Below, in pieces: positions 36,215 through 44,438 of a DNA stretch of 64,000 nucleotides. This DNA comes from Aneurinibacillus soli. GTDB taxonomy: Bacteria; Bacillota; Bacilli; Aneurinibacillales; Aneurinibacillaceae. Position 1 is the first letter of the stretch, and every line of letters begins with the position of its first letter. The notes below the pieces were generated by a model. It was not told the DNA's origin. It did no database searches and worked only from the letters and a program-made list of their open reading frames with translations. The DNA lies in NCBI RefSeq assembly GCF_002355375.1, contig NZ_AP017312.1, positions 3,909,001 to 3,973,000 of the forward strand, in the 5' to 3' direction. A program made the translations under genes and the position numbers.

Positions 36215-36512
36215 CCAGCGCCTCTTCCAATTGTTCAAATATCACAAAACGTGATTGACGAAAAATCTCTTTTCCGTGTAGAAACAACAAAATCGTTGGC
36301 GCGGTAAATACGAGAAATTCCCCTGCAATCGCAGGCGTTTTTTCAACGGATACCGCAACGCTTTTTACCTGCGAATATTTTTGAAGCAGCTTCTCTGTCT
36401 TCTCAAATACAACATCACAAACTCCGCAATTCGCCATTTTAATAAACACTAAACTTATTTCGTGGCGCTCTATGTGTGCTTTTATCTCGGATAGCTTGAT
36501 ATATTCATCCAT
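36195..36512 (-). CDS. Thioredoxin-like protein (CGVC)
   Basis: A 105-aa thioredoxin-fold protein. The redox motif is CGVC in IKMANCGVCDVVFEK (residues about 29-32); the cis-proline is in FTAPTILLFLHGKEI. The Trp that normally precedes the CxxC is replaced by Asn/Ala. It lacks a signal peptide, so it is a cytoplasmic thiol oxidoreductase or monitor similar to small Bacillus thioredoxin-like proteins. It sits just outside the unusual operon, with a terminator hairpin at its stop codon. Confidence 0.85.
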   Translation of the reverse strand: MDEYIKLSEIKAHIERHEISLVFIKMANCGVCDVVFEKTEKLLQKYSQVKSVAVSVEKTPAIAGEFLVFTAPTILLFLHGKEIFRQSRFVIFEQLEEALDRTESI

Positions 36513-36600
36513 GTTCGCTCATCACCTTTATGCTTGTACTCCGATACATCCCCAACTATGCCCCGAAAATCTGTATAATCAACACACTTAACATTAATAC

Positions 36601-37032
36601 TTACTTTTCCTCATCCAGCTTTGCATTTCGTTCCGCCTTTAGTCGTTTAAACGTCTCAATCGTATTCCTTACAATAGCCTTTACCGCCTCTTTTTCTTCA
36701 GGAGAAAATTCGTTATATCCATCATATAAAGCAATATTAAGTTCTGGATCAAAAATTAAATCTGCCTGTATAGTAGAGTCAAGGGAAGCAAATTTAGTTT
36801 CTTCAGGAAGATAACCAGCCGCAGCCATAAGGTGCTCTACTGTAACATCGTTAAAAGCCCTAGAAGCTAACTTATTTATGATTTGAGCACTTGGTGCTGT
36901 TTGGATTAATTGACGCATAAGACGAGATATATATCCTGGATCAACCCCTGAGTCCAAACCGAACTTATTAATTGATCTATTTCCTTTTGCTAAATGAAGA
37001 AGCTTAGCAAATTCTGCTTTATTAAACTCCAT
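36601..37032 (-). CDS. XRE-family (phage repressor-like) regulator
   Basis: A 143-aa protein with an N-terminal helix-turn-helix of atypical XRE form (LLHLAKGNRSINKFGLDSGVDPGYISRLMRQ, residues about 10-40) and a charged helical C-terminus (EFSPEEKEAVKAIVRNTIETFKRLKAE). It is divergent from a small Cro-like gene at 37197, with several copies of a TTGTC-containing operator in between; one copy covers its own start codon. This is the arrangement of a prophage or ICE immunity switch. No ImmA protease is seen. Confidence 0.82.
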   Translation of the reverse strand: MEFNKAEFAKLLHLAKGNRSINKFGLDSGVDPGYISRLMRQLIQTAPSAQIINKLASRAFNDVTVEHLMAAAGYLPEETKFASLDSTIQADLIFDPELNIALYDGYNEFSPEEKEAVKAIVRNTIETFKRLKAERNAKLDEEK

Positions 37033-37076
37033 TGTCTACTCCTCCTAATTTAAAGTAATTTTACATTAATTAATTG

Positions 37077-37177
37077 CTTGTAGACAATGAAATATCCAAA
37101 AAACCGTTGTCTATTAACAATAATTTTATTGACTGTTGTTTGCAGACATGGTAAATTTTTATTGCGAACAGACAACG
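37077..37177. promoter_or_regulatory. Repeated operators between the divergent XRE genes
   Basis: Copies of a TTGTCtg..aACAA motif: CTTGTAGACAATG (37077-37089), CGTTGTCTATTAACAATAA (37104-37122), TTGTTTGCAGACATG (37136-37150) and TTGCGAACAGACAACG (37162-37177). A half site is at the start codon of the left gene (37030-37038), and a near-perfect palindrome, CATTGTCTGCGAACAATG, lies beyond the right gene (37408-37425). Confidence 0.7.
37129..37157 (+). promoter_or_regulatory. Promoter of the small Cro-like gene
   Basis: -35 TTGACT (37129-37134), 17-base spacer, -10 TAAATT (37152-37157). An operator copy fills the spacer, so repressor binding would block it directly. Confidence 0.65.
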
Positions 37178-37196
37178 ATTTTGGAGGTGAAAAACG

Positions 37197-37406
37197 ATGC
37201 GAGTGGATATTGATGCAGTAATCAACCTAGCTAAAACCAAAGGATGGAGCACCCCTGAACTTGCCAGTAAAATCGGAATAAATTACTCGTATTTATTCCG
37301 TATATTAACGGGCGAGAAGAAGGGCGGTGCTAAGTTTTTAGGTGGAATATATCACCTATGTAAAAATGAAAAGTTAAATATAGATGATTATATTCTTTTA
37401 GATTAA
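37197..37406 (+). CDS. Small Cro-like XRE regulator
   Basis: A 69-aa single helix-turn-helix protein (NLAKTKGWSTPELASKIGINYSYLFRILTGEKKGG, recognition helix around NYSYLFRIL). GGAGGTG precedes the ATG. It is divergent from the larger XRE regulator and followed by a palindromic operator copy at 37408-37425, so the pair probably forms a bistable switch over the same sites. Confidence 0.82.
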   Translation: MRVDIDAVINLAKTKGWSTPELASKIGINYSYLFRILTGEKKGGAKFLGGIYHLCKNEKLNIDDYILLD

Positions 37407-37472
37407 TCATTGTCTGCGAACAATGAAAAAGTATGGATACTAACTGATTTGTAAAAACGATAGGAGGAAAGG

Positions 37473-37544
37473 ATGAATCCGTGTGACCGTGAAAAATTGG
37501 ATCGAACTAATGTCCAACTTGCTGATGCTGGAGCAGGTAGCTGA
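37473..37544 (+). CDS. Possible 23-aa leader peptide overlapping the next ORF
   Basis: ATG at 37473 has the only good ribosome site here (AGGAGG, five bases before). It reads MNPCDREKLDRTNVQLADAG and stops at 37544, in a different frame from the 88-aa frame. Either it is a coupled leader or the sequence carries a frameshift relative to an ancestral gene. Low certainty. Confidence 0.35.
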   Translation: MNPCDREKLDRTNVQLADAGAGS

Positions 37545-37749
37545 GCAGCAACGGATAACAGGGAAAGTAGTAGCCGCACTAAATTGGAATGTAAGAATGC
37601 AAGAAGTGCTAGAGCGCACAGCTGCATATGACATGTCACTAATGAATGAAGAACAAAATGCAGCGTATACGGAACGGCTACAGATGAACCGAATGATGTT
37701 GGACATGAAAAAAGCTGCCCTGTGCGGGAACACAGTAACAGCTACATAA
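37483..37749 (+). CDS. Unrecognised small helical protein (88 aa)
   Basis: Not recognised. It is wholly helical and rich in Met, Leu, Glu and Gln (LMLEQVAEQQRITGKVVAAL; RLQMNRMMLDMKKAAL). GTG at 37483 lies 14 bases from AGGAGG, too far for a normal start; ATG at 37510 has no ribosome site. Translation may be coupled to the overlapping 23-codon frame. Small proteins of this type are common beside phage repressor pairs. Confidence 0.5.
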   Translation: MTVKNWIELMSNLLMLEQVAEQQRITGKVVAALNWNVRMQEVLERTAAYDMSLMNEEQNAAYTERLQMNRMMLDMKKAALCGNTVTAT

Positions 37750-37861
37750 AGGTTTATTCATTAACGAAATCGTACCACATGGATGGTATGGCAGCAAGGC
37801 ATTCGAATTTCAAGCAGGGACTTCTACAATCAATCGTTTCTGTTCTTCTTCTAGGCACCAA

Positions 37862-37914
37862 AAAGAGGATGTTTCAAAGGTCATAAAGTGACTAGAGAAA
37901 CGTCCTCTTTAGTT
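37862..37914. terminator. Hairpin between the small ORF and the thioesterase gene
   Basis: AAAGAGGATGTTTC pairs with GAAACGTCCTCTTT with one G-U pair. T runs are short on both strands. It fits the end of the minus-strand thioesterase or of the phage-like module. Confidence 0.6.
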
Positions 37915-37937
37915 AGTGACTTGCCACCGGACGTTAG

Positions 37938-38489
37938 CTATCCGTTTACTACCCCGTACAGCTGCTCACTTACATCCAGGTGATTCGTATTAATATACGT
38001 TAAATTCTCAATCAGATCTTTCGTCTGTGCCCGGTGCGTTTTGCGTGCAATCGCCCGCTCCGGTGCAGTTTTAAATAAATACTTTTCTTCCTCCGTCTCC
38101 GGGATAACACCCGGAATCGGCATCGGTTTCCCCATATCATCTACGGCCACAAGCGTCTGGAACGATACCGCCGCAATCCGGCGTTCCCCTGTCATCAAAT
38201 CTTCAGCGGTAGAGCGGATGAATACTTCCATTGAAGTCCGACTTGTCCACGTAACATACGCAACCAGGCATATGGAATCCCCTACACGTACAGGGGAGAG
38301 AAAATCTACAGAATCCGTAGACGCTGTTACACATGGCCGTCTCGCATGACGCGTAGCGGACAATACCGCCACCTCATCAATTAACTGCATCAGTCGGCCC
38401 CCGAACAGCGTGTAATGGTGTTGCGTATCGGGTGGAAGTACGATATTTGCTTTGACGCAACGCGAAAGTTTACTTGGCTTTGCATTCAT
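37938..38489 (-). CDS. Acyl-CoA thioesterase, hotdog fold (ACOT/YciA-like)
   Basis: A 183-aa hexameric-type acyl-CoA hydrolase. The hotdog motif is LFGGRLMQLIDEVAVLSATRHA (residues about 27-50), with the catalytic Asp in LIDEVA. TASTDSVDFLSPVRVGDSICL is the typical second strand region. The C-terminal 50 residues are an extension (EKYLFKTAPERAIARKTH). GAGGTG precedes the ATG. The substrate is probably medium- or long-chain acyl-CoA; it cannot be refined further. Confidence 0.88.
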   Translation of the reverse strand: MNAKPSKLSRCVKANIVLPPDTQHHYTLFGGRLMQLIDEVAVLSATRHARRPCVTASTDSVDFLSPVRVGDSICLVAYVTWTSRTSMEVFIRSTAEDLMTGERRIAAVSFQTLVAVDDMGKPMPIPGVIPETEEEKYLFKTAPERAIARKTHRAQTKDLIENLTYINTNHLDVSEQLYGVVNG

Positions 38490-38591
38490 TATGTATCACC
38501 TCATCGTTGTTATTGTTTGTATTATAACAGATGATTTTTATCTTGTATTGTTATAATTCAGATTAAAGCGTTTACAACTGTAAAAAAAATA

Positions 38592-38643
38592 AAAAAAGCA
38601 TGGACAAAATCAGGCTGCAAGCCATCATTTCGTCCATGCTTTT
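38592..38643 (-). terminator. Terminator of the cupredoxin gene
   Basis: AAAAGCATGGAC pairs with GTCCATGCTTTT, with a further T-rich run on the minus strand. Confidence 0.85.
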
Positions 38644-38653
38644 CGGAACAATA

Positions 38654-39130
38654 TTATTCGACAATCAATTTTCCAGTCATTTTATCGTGACCACTTCCAC
38701 ACATCACGGAACAGTCATATTGGAACGTACCGGCCTTATCTGCGACAAACTCTGCGCTTCCGTTTCCTTTAATGTTCACCTTATAGTCTGGAATTTCGAA
38801 ACCGTGTCCACCGTCGTCACTCATCAAGGTGATTTTTACCTTGTCCCCTTTTTTCACGCGGATTTCTTTTTTATCAAACTCAAAATCTTTTGCCATGACT
38901 TTTACTTCTACTACTTTTCCAGTAGGAGCCTGATTATTCGAAGCTTGCGCAGCTGGAGCAGGAGTCTGATTGCTCGGAGCTGACGTAGCAGGTGCTGATG
39001 CTTGACTGCTTGATGATGTTGTAGCAGGTGCCGAAGAACTGTCAGCTTGTTTCGTACTCGTTCCACAAGCACTTAACATGGAAGCTGTTACGATAGAAGT
39101 CGCAAACAAAACAACCATTTTCTTTTTCAT
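38654..39130 (-). CDS. Lipoprotein with a CuA-type cupredoxin domain
   Basis: A 158-aa exported lipoprotein. ATG at 39130 follows GGGGAGG. The signal peptide is about 1-20, with the lipobox LSAC and acceptor Cys near 22. A Ser/Ala/Pro/Gln-rich linker (about 25-75) leads to a cupredoxin domain of about 80 residues. CSVMCGSGHDKM gives C-x3-C-x3-H-x2-M, and the upstream His is in GGHGFEIP, so all ligands of a binuclear CuA site are present. Unlike cytochrome oxidase subunit II there is no transmembrane hairpin. It may carry electrons or deliver copper to an oxidase at the outer face of the membrane. Confidence 0.88.
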   Translation of the reverse strand: MKKKMVVLFATSIVTASMLSACGTSTKQADSSSAPATTSSSSQASAPATSAPSNQTPAPAAQASNNQAPTGKVVEVKVMAKDFEFDKKEIRVKKGDKVKITLMSDDGGHGFEIPDYKVNIKGNGSAEFVADKAGTFQYDCSVMCGSGHDKMTGKLIVE

Positions 39131-39212
39131 GATCGTATTCCTCCCCATTCCAGTAATGAAATAATCTATACGTATTTGTATCACACTAGTATTTTATCAC
39201 GGAAATCTGAAA

Positions 39213-40250
39213 TCAAACTGAAAAAACGAGGTTTAGATGACGTTTCACCGCTTCAACAGCTGCTTCAACGCAATCAGCCTCAATGATAATGGGCTCTTCT
39301 ATATACGTTTGTTCCATATATTTATATCGCGGATCATAATAATACTCAATTAATAAGCGAATCGCCTCTTCATATTCATCGTTCAGAAGGTGACGTTCGA
39401 TTTCCGCTGCTACCGGAGTATGGATTCGATTCTTTATTTTTACGAACGCCTCTAGGCACTGCTCCTTATGCTCCTCGGGACGATATTCTTCCATAATAAT
39501 CCGCACACGTTCATGAAGCGGCAATTGTACGATGATATGTATGCCGCTGATTTTAGCTTGCATAACAAACTCAGGAAGCAAAATTTTACCGATTCGTCTA
39601 CTTTCCGCTTCCATAACTACATAGGGAGCATCGGCCGCCTCCTCAAGCTGACTCAATAATAAAGAATCGAAAGACTTTTGATTATTCGATTGTAATCCAA
39701 TTTCCCCGAAAATCGAACCCCGATGCCCGGCCGCTGCTTCCAGGTCAAGGATCGGGTAGCCCTGCTCTTTTAAGCGGTGAAGAATATACGTTTTCCCAGA
39801 ACCCGTATTCCCTCCCAGAACAACCGCACGTGGATGAAAATCGTATTGCGAAAGCCTTTCGACTACCCATTTCCGATAGGCTCGCACTCCTCCAGCCAGG
39901 CGGAAAGCACGTATGCCCATAAGCGAAAGCAACGTCGCCGTTGTTTTACTTCGCATACCTCCCCGCCAACAAAAAACAGCTAGTTGAGAATCATACTGCT
40001 GAAATTGTTTAATAAACCGAGGAAGCTTACTTGAAACGATTTCTAACCCGCGTTCCTTCGCCGCATCCACACTCACTTGCTTATAGAGTGTGCCGACTTC
40101 AGCCCGTTCCGTATTATCAAAAATAGGAATGTTCACACTCCCCGGAATGGTAGCTTCTGCAAATTCCGCAGGAGAACGAACATCGACTAACATAAGCTCC
40201 CCTCTGGCATGGCGTTCGAGTAATTCCTGGATGTTTAGATCTTGAAACAA
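39213..40250 (-). CDS. mnmH: tRNA 2-selenouridine synthase
   Basis: Converts 2-thiouridine to 2-selenouridine at the wobble position of certain tRNAs using selenophosphate. 345 aa. The N-terminal rhodanese domain has the catalytic Cys in FCWRGGMRSK near residue 94, and the C-terminal P-loop domain has GGNTGSGKTYIL near 148. The start is TTG at 40250, 9 bases after a GGGGGG run that overlaps the selD stop region; no in-frame ATG is better placed. It is co-transcribed with selD, which makes its substrate. Confidence 0.93.
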   Translation of the reverse strand: MFQDLNIQELLERHARGELMLVDVRSPAEFAEATIPGSVNIPIFDNTERAEVGTLYKQVSVDAAKERGLEIVSSKLPRFIKQFQQYDSQLAVFCWRGGMRSKTTATLLSLMGIRAFRLAGGVRAYRKWVVERLSQYDFHPRAVVLGGNTGSGKTYILHRLKEQGYPILDLEAAAGHRGSIFGEIGLQSNNQKSFDSLLLSQLEEAADAPYVVMEAESRRIGKILLPEFVMQAKISGIHIIVQLPLHERVRIIMEEYRPEEHKEQCLEAFVKIKNRIHTPVAAEIERHLLNDEYEEAIRLLIEYYYDPRYKYMEQTYIEEPIIIEADCVEAAVEAVKRHLNLVFSV

Positions 40251-40266
40251 AGCATTGCGCCCCCCA

Positions 40267-41316
40267 TCACAAAACGGTTATGCGTCCCGGATTTTCATCC
40301 GTCACATATCCAATCCGTTTCGCTTCAACGCCAGCATGCACCAATGCTTCTAACAGCTTCTCCGCGTCTTGATTCGCAACCGAAATCAATAATCCTCCTG
40401 AAGTGACCGCATCGCATAAAATATACCGTTCGATCATGTCGAGGTCGTCTGCAAACTGCACCGAACTTTCAACATGTACAAAATTATTTTTCGTACCTCC
40501 AGGCATGCATCCGCTCTCAGCCAACTCACGTACACGAGGCAAAATCGGTACGTTAGATTGTTCAATGGTAATCCCAACCTGGCTACCTTTTGCCATTTCC
40601 AGCGCATGTCCAAGCAGGCCAAAGCCTGTAACATCTGTACATGCATGTACGGTATACTTCGCCATTGTTTCCGCAGCCACTTTATTCAGTGTCGTCATAA
40701 CCTTCGTGACACGTTCAATCTCCTCTTCGTTAAGACGATCATTCTTAATGGCTGTTGTCAAAATACCGACCCCAATCGGTTTTGTTAAAATCAACTGATC
40801 TCCTGCCTGGGCATTCGCATTCGTTTTCACGTGATCTGGATGAACGAGCCCCGTTACAGCAAGACCAAATTTTGGCTCGTTATCATCGATCGAGTGACCG
40901 CCAACAAGAGTCGCTCCGGCCTCACGTACTTTTTCAGCCGCACCTTGCAAAATTTCCGCCAGAACTTGTTTGTCCAATTTGTGGATAGGAAAGGCTACGA
41001 TATTCATAACCGTAAGCGGCTTTCCTCCCATTGCATAAATATCACTGAGGGCGTTTGCTGCCGCAACCTGTCCAAATGAATACGGATCGTTCACAATAGG
41101 GGTAAAGAAGTCGAGTGTTTGCACGAGTGCCAGATCGTCTGAAATCTTAAATACTCCAGCATCGTCACTCGTATCCAGACCAACAAGCAGATTGGGATGC
41201 GGCTCGGTCTTAGGTAAACGCTGAAGTACTTGCGCCAAATCCATAGGACCAATTTTACATCCACAACCTCCCTTCGTTGATAAGGCGGTTAACTTCAGAT
41301 TATTGTTCGTCGACAT
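40267..41316 (-). CDS. selD: Selenide, water dikinase (selenophosphate synthetase)
   Basis: Makes selenophosphate from selenide and ATP. 349 aa; the ATG at 41316 follows AAGGAG. The catalytic motif KGGCGCK places Cys at position 18 where some organisms use selenocysteine, with Lys21. GLDTSDDAGVFKI and VGGHSIDDNEPKFGLAVTG are AIR-synthase-like motifs. Pairing with mnmH and the absence of selA/selB in this window suggest a selenouridine role; selenoprotein genes elsewhere cannot be excluded. Confidence 0.95.
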   Translation of the reverse strand: MSTNNNLKLTALSTKGGCGCKIGPMDLAQVLQRLPKTEPHPNLLVGLDTSDDAGVFKISDDLALVQTLDFFTPIVNDPYSFGQVAAANALSDIYAMGGKPLTVMNIVAFPIHKLDKQVLAEILQGAAEKVREAGATLVGGHSIDDNEPKFGLAVTGLVHPDHVKTNANAQAGDQLILTKPIGVGILTTAIKNDRLNEEEIERVTKVMTTLNKVAAETMAKYTVHACTDVTGFGLLGHALEMAKGSQVGITIEQSNVPILPRVRELAESGCMPGGTKNNFVHVESSVQFADDLDMIERYILCDAVTSGGLLISVANQDAEKLLEALVHAGVEAKRIGYVTDENPGRITVL

Positions 41317-41568
41317 AACAGATCTCCTTTTTGCATCATAACGTGCATAAAATTCCGATGGGTACACCTTAATAGTACACCAGGAAGATCTTTCTTCGCA
41401 AAATACGACATTTAATTGATTTACGCAAGCTTATCGTAAAAATATGATCAATTTATGATCATTACGTAAAAAGTCCTCCCTTTCCTCATGATGGATACAT
41501 AACCAATAACGGCCTAATGTTCTCCCCGTAATTTTTCGTTATTGTAAAAATGTAAGTTGAAATTAAAT

Positions 41569-41688
41569 GAGTGCCTAATCTGGGAAACCAGAACGGGGGA
41601 ACCGTTTCTTGGGGTGAAATCGCAATTGCGATCGGGGAGCCTTTCAACCGAACCCGGCAGCTAACCTCGGCGGCATACGAAAGGGAGA
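41569..41688 (+). ncRNA. c-di-AMP (ydaO/yuaA) riboswitch
   Basis: Conserved ydaO blocks appear in order: CTGGGAAACCAG, GGGGGAACC, TTGGGGTGAA, GGGGAGCCTTTCAACCGAA, CCGGCAGCTAACCTCG and the final GAAAGGGAG. It lies directly upstream of an NlpC/P60 wall hydrolase gene, a classical target. The last block is also the ribosome site of that gene, and only 11 bases remain before the ATG, with no intrinsic terminator in between. The rest of 41317-41568 shows nothing I can assign. Confidence 0.92.
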
Positions 41689-41698
41689 ATTTTTCTTT

Positions 41699-42274
41699 AT
41701 GTTTAAAAAAGTCGTTTCTGTTGTCGTACTATCTAGTGCTTTCGTGACAGGTATGTGCAATGTAGCTATTCCGAATGCAAGCGCAGCAACCTATCACCAT
41801 TCTCACCACCGCTCTCACCACCACTCTCACTCTGCAATCCCATCGTCTACAACGGCCTCACAGGGGCAGCAGGGACAGCAGGGTCAACAAGGACAACAAG
41901 GACAAGGAGAGCAAGTTGCAGCTTACGCGCAGCAATTCCTCGGTGTTAACTATACACACGGGGGACGATCTCCACAAACTGGCTTTGATTGCTCAGGATT
42001 CGCCTATTATGTATACAAACATTTTGGCATTACCTTATCTACAGGACCAGCTGGCCAATTGCAACAAGGGACACAGGTGAGTAAGTCGGACTTGCAGCCA
42101 GGAGACATTGTATTCTTCAGCTCCGAGCATTCTCACAGTGGTTACCATGAAGGAATTTACATCGGGAATAATAAATTCATTCATGCGGTTGCTCCGGGAA
42201 GACCTGTCCAAATCACCAACTTAGACTCTTCCTGGTATACACAACGCTTCCTAGAAGCTCGACGATATTTATAG
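41699..42274 (+). CDS. Secreted NlpC/P60 peptidoglycan endopeptidase
   Basis: A 191-aa exported wall hydrolase. The signal peptide ends at about NASA-A (residue 30). It is followed by a His/Ser-rich stretch and a GQQ repeat linker (about 55-70). The NlpC/P60 domain occupies about 72-190. The catalytic Cys is in FDCSGFAYYVY, the His in YHEGIYIG, and the third polar residue is His in HAVAPGRP. It would cleave D-Glu-(m)DAP bonds. Control by the c-di-AMP riboswitch links it to osmotic and wall homeostasis. Confidence 0.93.
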   Translation: MFKKVVSVVVLSSAFVTGMCNVAIPNASAATYHHSHHRSHHHSHSAIPSSTTASQGQQGQQGQQGQQGQGEQVAAYAQQFLGVNYTHGGRSPQTGFDCSGFAYYVYKHFGITLSTGPAGQLQQGTQVSKSDLQPGDIVFFSSEHSHSGYHEGIYIGNNKFIHAVAPGRPVQITNLDSSWYTQRFLEARRYL

Positions 42275-42289
42275 GACTTAGGACACAGC

Positions 42290-42330
42290 AAACCGCTATC
42301 TGATAAATAATCAGGTAGCGGTTATTTTGT
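42290..42330 (+). terminator. Terminator of the NlpC/P60 gene
   Basis: AACCGCTATCTGA pairs with TCAGGTAGCGGTT (one G-U pair), then a T-rich run. Confidence 0.82.
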
Positions 42331-42495
42331 TTGATCACATCAAACACAATTGCCAGTCCCAACGCTTTTTCTTACGCGGCCTTTCCAAAACGACAATAGA
42401 ATAGAATCTTATTTACGTTCTATATACAATGTGCTGATCTGTCCAAAGTTATCTTACATAATCCTCCACTATATTCTCTCCTCAAAACATCCCCT

Positions 42496-43038
42496 TCATA
42501 AATCTCCCAAGTGTAACAGTTCTTCCAGCATAGTTTCTCCCGAATATAGTTTTGGCAATTTCATCATAATATACCGATTCAGCCAGCGGTTTAGTTCACC
42601 AATATCTGGCTCCGTACCGTCAAGTTTATCCTGTGTCATTTTGCACTCAGCAGCCATTATCATCTCATTTATCTGACTGATAATACTCCGATCGCTTGTG
42701 ACAGTATATGAAACGGACGTACAGTTCTGCACATACTTGTCAATAATAGCTTTATCCGCCCCATCTCCTAACAAGTTTTCAGCTATAGCATGAACAACGA
42801 TATCATCAAACTGTTTGAAGTCATCCTTTCTAAGACCAAACAGAACAAAGTTGTATCTTGTCTTATTATTCATTACCAGCACACATTTGCGGCGGTTCCA
42901 TAAAAACAAATGCGCATGCCACGAATAAAGCGGATCACGATTTATCGGCTTATCTCCCGATATATCAAATTTTAGTTCACTAGCTAGTTTTTTCGTGCAT
43001 TGAATTGTCAGCATAAATGAATCAACTCCCATATCCAT
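42496..43038 (-). CDS. DUF6933-like protein of unknown function
   Basis: A protein of up to 180 aa. LTIQCTKKLASELKF at the start and LYSWHAHLFLWNRRKCVLVMNNKTRYNFVLFGLRK resemble the DUF6933 domain, as I recall it, found in many Bacillales; no function is known. The rest is helical. The start is uncertain: ATG at 43032 has AAGG six bases before it, and ATG at 43014 follows GGGAG. The first 30 bases of the upstream region recur near 50966. Confidence 0.6.
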   Translation of the reverse strand: MDMGVDSFMLTIQCTKKLASELKFDISGDKPINRDPLYSWHAHLFLWNRRKCVLVMNNKTRYNFVLFGLRKDDFKQFDDIVVHAIAENLLGDGADKAIIDKYVQNCTSVSYTVTSDRSIISQINEMIMAAECKMTQDKLDGTEPDIGELNRWLNRYIMMKLPKLYSGETMLEELLHLGDL

Positions 43039-43067
43039 CCTTCAAATATAGCCTTACCACGCACTCC
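43035..43067. repeat. 33-bp dispersed repeat, copy 1
   Basis: The stretch from CCATCC to CACGCACT recurs at 50966-50998 with three substitutions. Here it covers the 5-prime end and leader of the DUF6933-like gene. Confidence 0.7.
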
Positions 43068-43210
43068 ACATGTGATATGATACAGTAAAAATTTGCTCAA
43101 TGAGGGAGCATCTTTGCCCGATTTACTTCTATGTATGAACATACGATAAATGCGGCTTTAGAAGAGATATAAATGTTGTTTCAAAATAGTTTGCAAAGGA
43201 GCAAGGGAAT

Positions 43211-44185
43211 ATGAGATATCGTCGTCTCGGAAAAAGCGGACTTGAAGTATCGGTATTAGGATTGGGTACAAATGCATTTGGAAAACGAGCTGATCAAGAA
43301 ACTTCAATCAAGATTATCCATCATGCCTTGGACAGTGGTATCAATTTCATTGATACGGCTAATATTTATGCTAACTCTGAATCAGAGAGAATTATTGGAC
43401 AGGCTCTGGATGGAAAGCGATACAACGTTGTGTTAGCGACAAAGGCTGGATTAGTGAGAGGAACAGGGCCGAATGCGAGTGGTTCATCTCGCTTTCATCT
43501 TCAGCAGGAGTTAGAAGACAGTCTTAGACGTTTAAAAACGGATTATATCGACCTGTATCAAATTCACACATTTGACCCGTATACTCCACTTGAAGAAACG
43601 TTGCGTACTTTAGATGATATGGTTCGTTCAGGGAAGGTTCGTTATATTGGTGCATCTAACTATGTTGCATGGGAGTTAATGAAAGCATTAGGTATTAGTG
43701 AATGGAAAGGGTTTGCCAGGTATATTTCAACTCAAATTAGTTACTCTCTTGCGGATCGTACACCTGAAAATGAACTCGTTCCTATGTGTGTAGATCAAGG
43801 TGTCGGTATTATTCCGTATTTTCCACTAGCTGGAGGGATTCTAACCGGAAAGTATCATGAAAAAGAGACGGTACCTGTAGGTTCTAGAGCAAATACCGAT
43901 CCTAACTTCAACAGATTTCTTGATGATAGAACCATTACACTTGGACAAAATGTAAGCAAGCTGGCCGCCGAACACGGTTATACTTCCAGTGCGATTTCGC
44001 TGGCATGGCTCATGGATAGACCCGCTGTCTCAACAGTTATCGTGGGTGCTACACGTATCGAACAACTGGAGGATAATTTGAAAAGCGTAAACATGAATCT
44101 CGATTCAGAAGTAACAAAAGAATTGGATGAACTCAGCAATCCATTTCGTTACGGTAAACCATTTGCTTTTTACCGTTTACCTTAA
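43211..44185 (+). CDS. Aldo/keto reductase
   Basis: A 324-aa NADPH-dependent oxidoreductase of the AKR superfamily (voltage-gated K+ channel beta/YghZ-like group). LGLGTNAFG, NFIDTANIYANSESE with the catalytic Asp and Tyr, the Lys in VLATKAG, and the His in YQIHTFDP form the tetrad. The cofactor-binding end is TVIVGATRIEQLEDNL. AAGGAG precedes the ATG. The substrate is unknown. Confidence 0.93.
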   Translation: MRYRRLGKSGLEVSVLGLGTNAFGKRADQETSIKIIHHALDSGINFIDTANIYANSESERIIGQALDGKRYNVVLATKAGLVRGTGPNASGSSRFHLQQELEDSLRRLKTDYIDLYQIHTFDPYTPLEETLRTLDDMVRSGKVRYIGASNYVAWELMKALGISEWKGFARYISTQISYSLADRTPENELVPMCVDQGVGIIPYFPLAGGILTGKYHEKETVPVGSRANTDPNFNRFLDDRTITLGQNVSKLAAEHGYTSSAISLAWLMDRPAVSTVIVGATRIEQLEDNLKSVNMNLDSEVTKELDELSNPFRYGKPFAFYRLP

Positions 44186-44298
44186 TGAATTCGTATCACC
44201 GGAGGGTTATTACGGCGATTTTTGGTCATTTAAGGATTCTATCCCATTGCCATGCGGCAAGATCCCTTTATTGTTCAAAAAAGCTTTTAGACAATTGA

Positions 44299-44347
44299 AC
44301 AGAATCCATTTTTAAAAAAAGACTGATTAAAATGGATTCTGTTTTTG
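44299..44347 (+). terminator. Terminator of the aldo/keto reductase gene
   Basis: ACAGAATCCATTTT pairs perfectly with AAAATGGATTCTGT, then TTTT. Confidence 0.85.
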
Positions 44348-44438
44348 TTTTCTCTATTCAATTTTTGCAAAAAAGATTGTTCATGATTAAATAAGACTCA
44401 ATTTAACGCTGTCTTTCTCATGAATTTGAAGGAAATAA

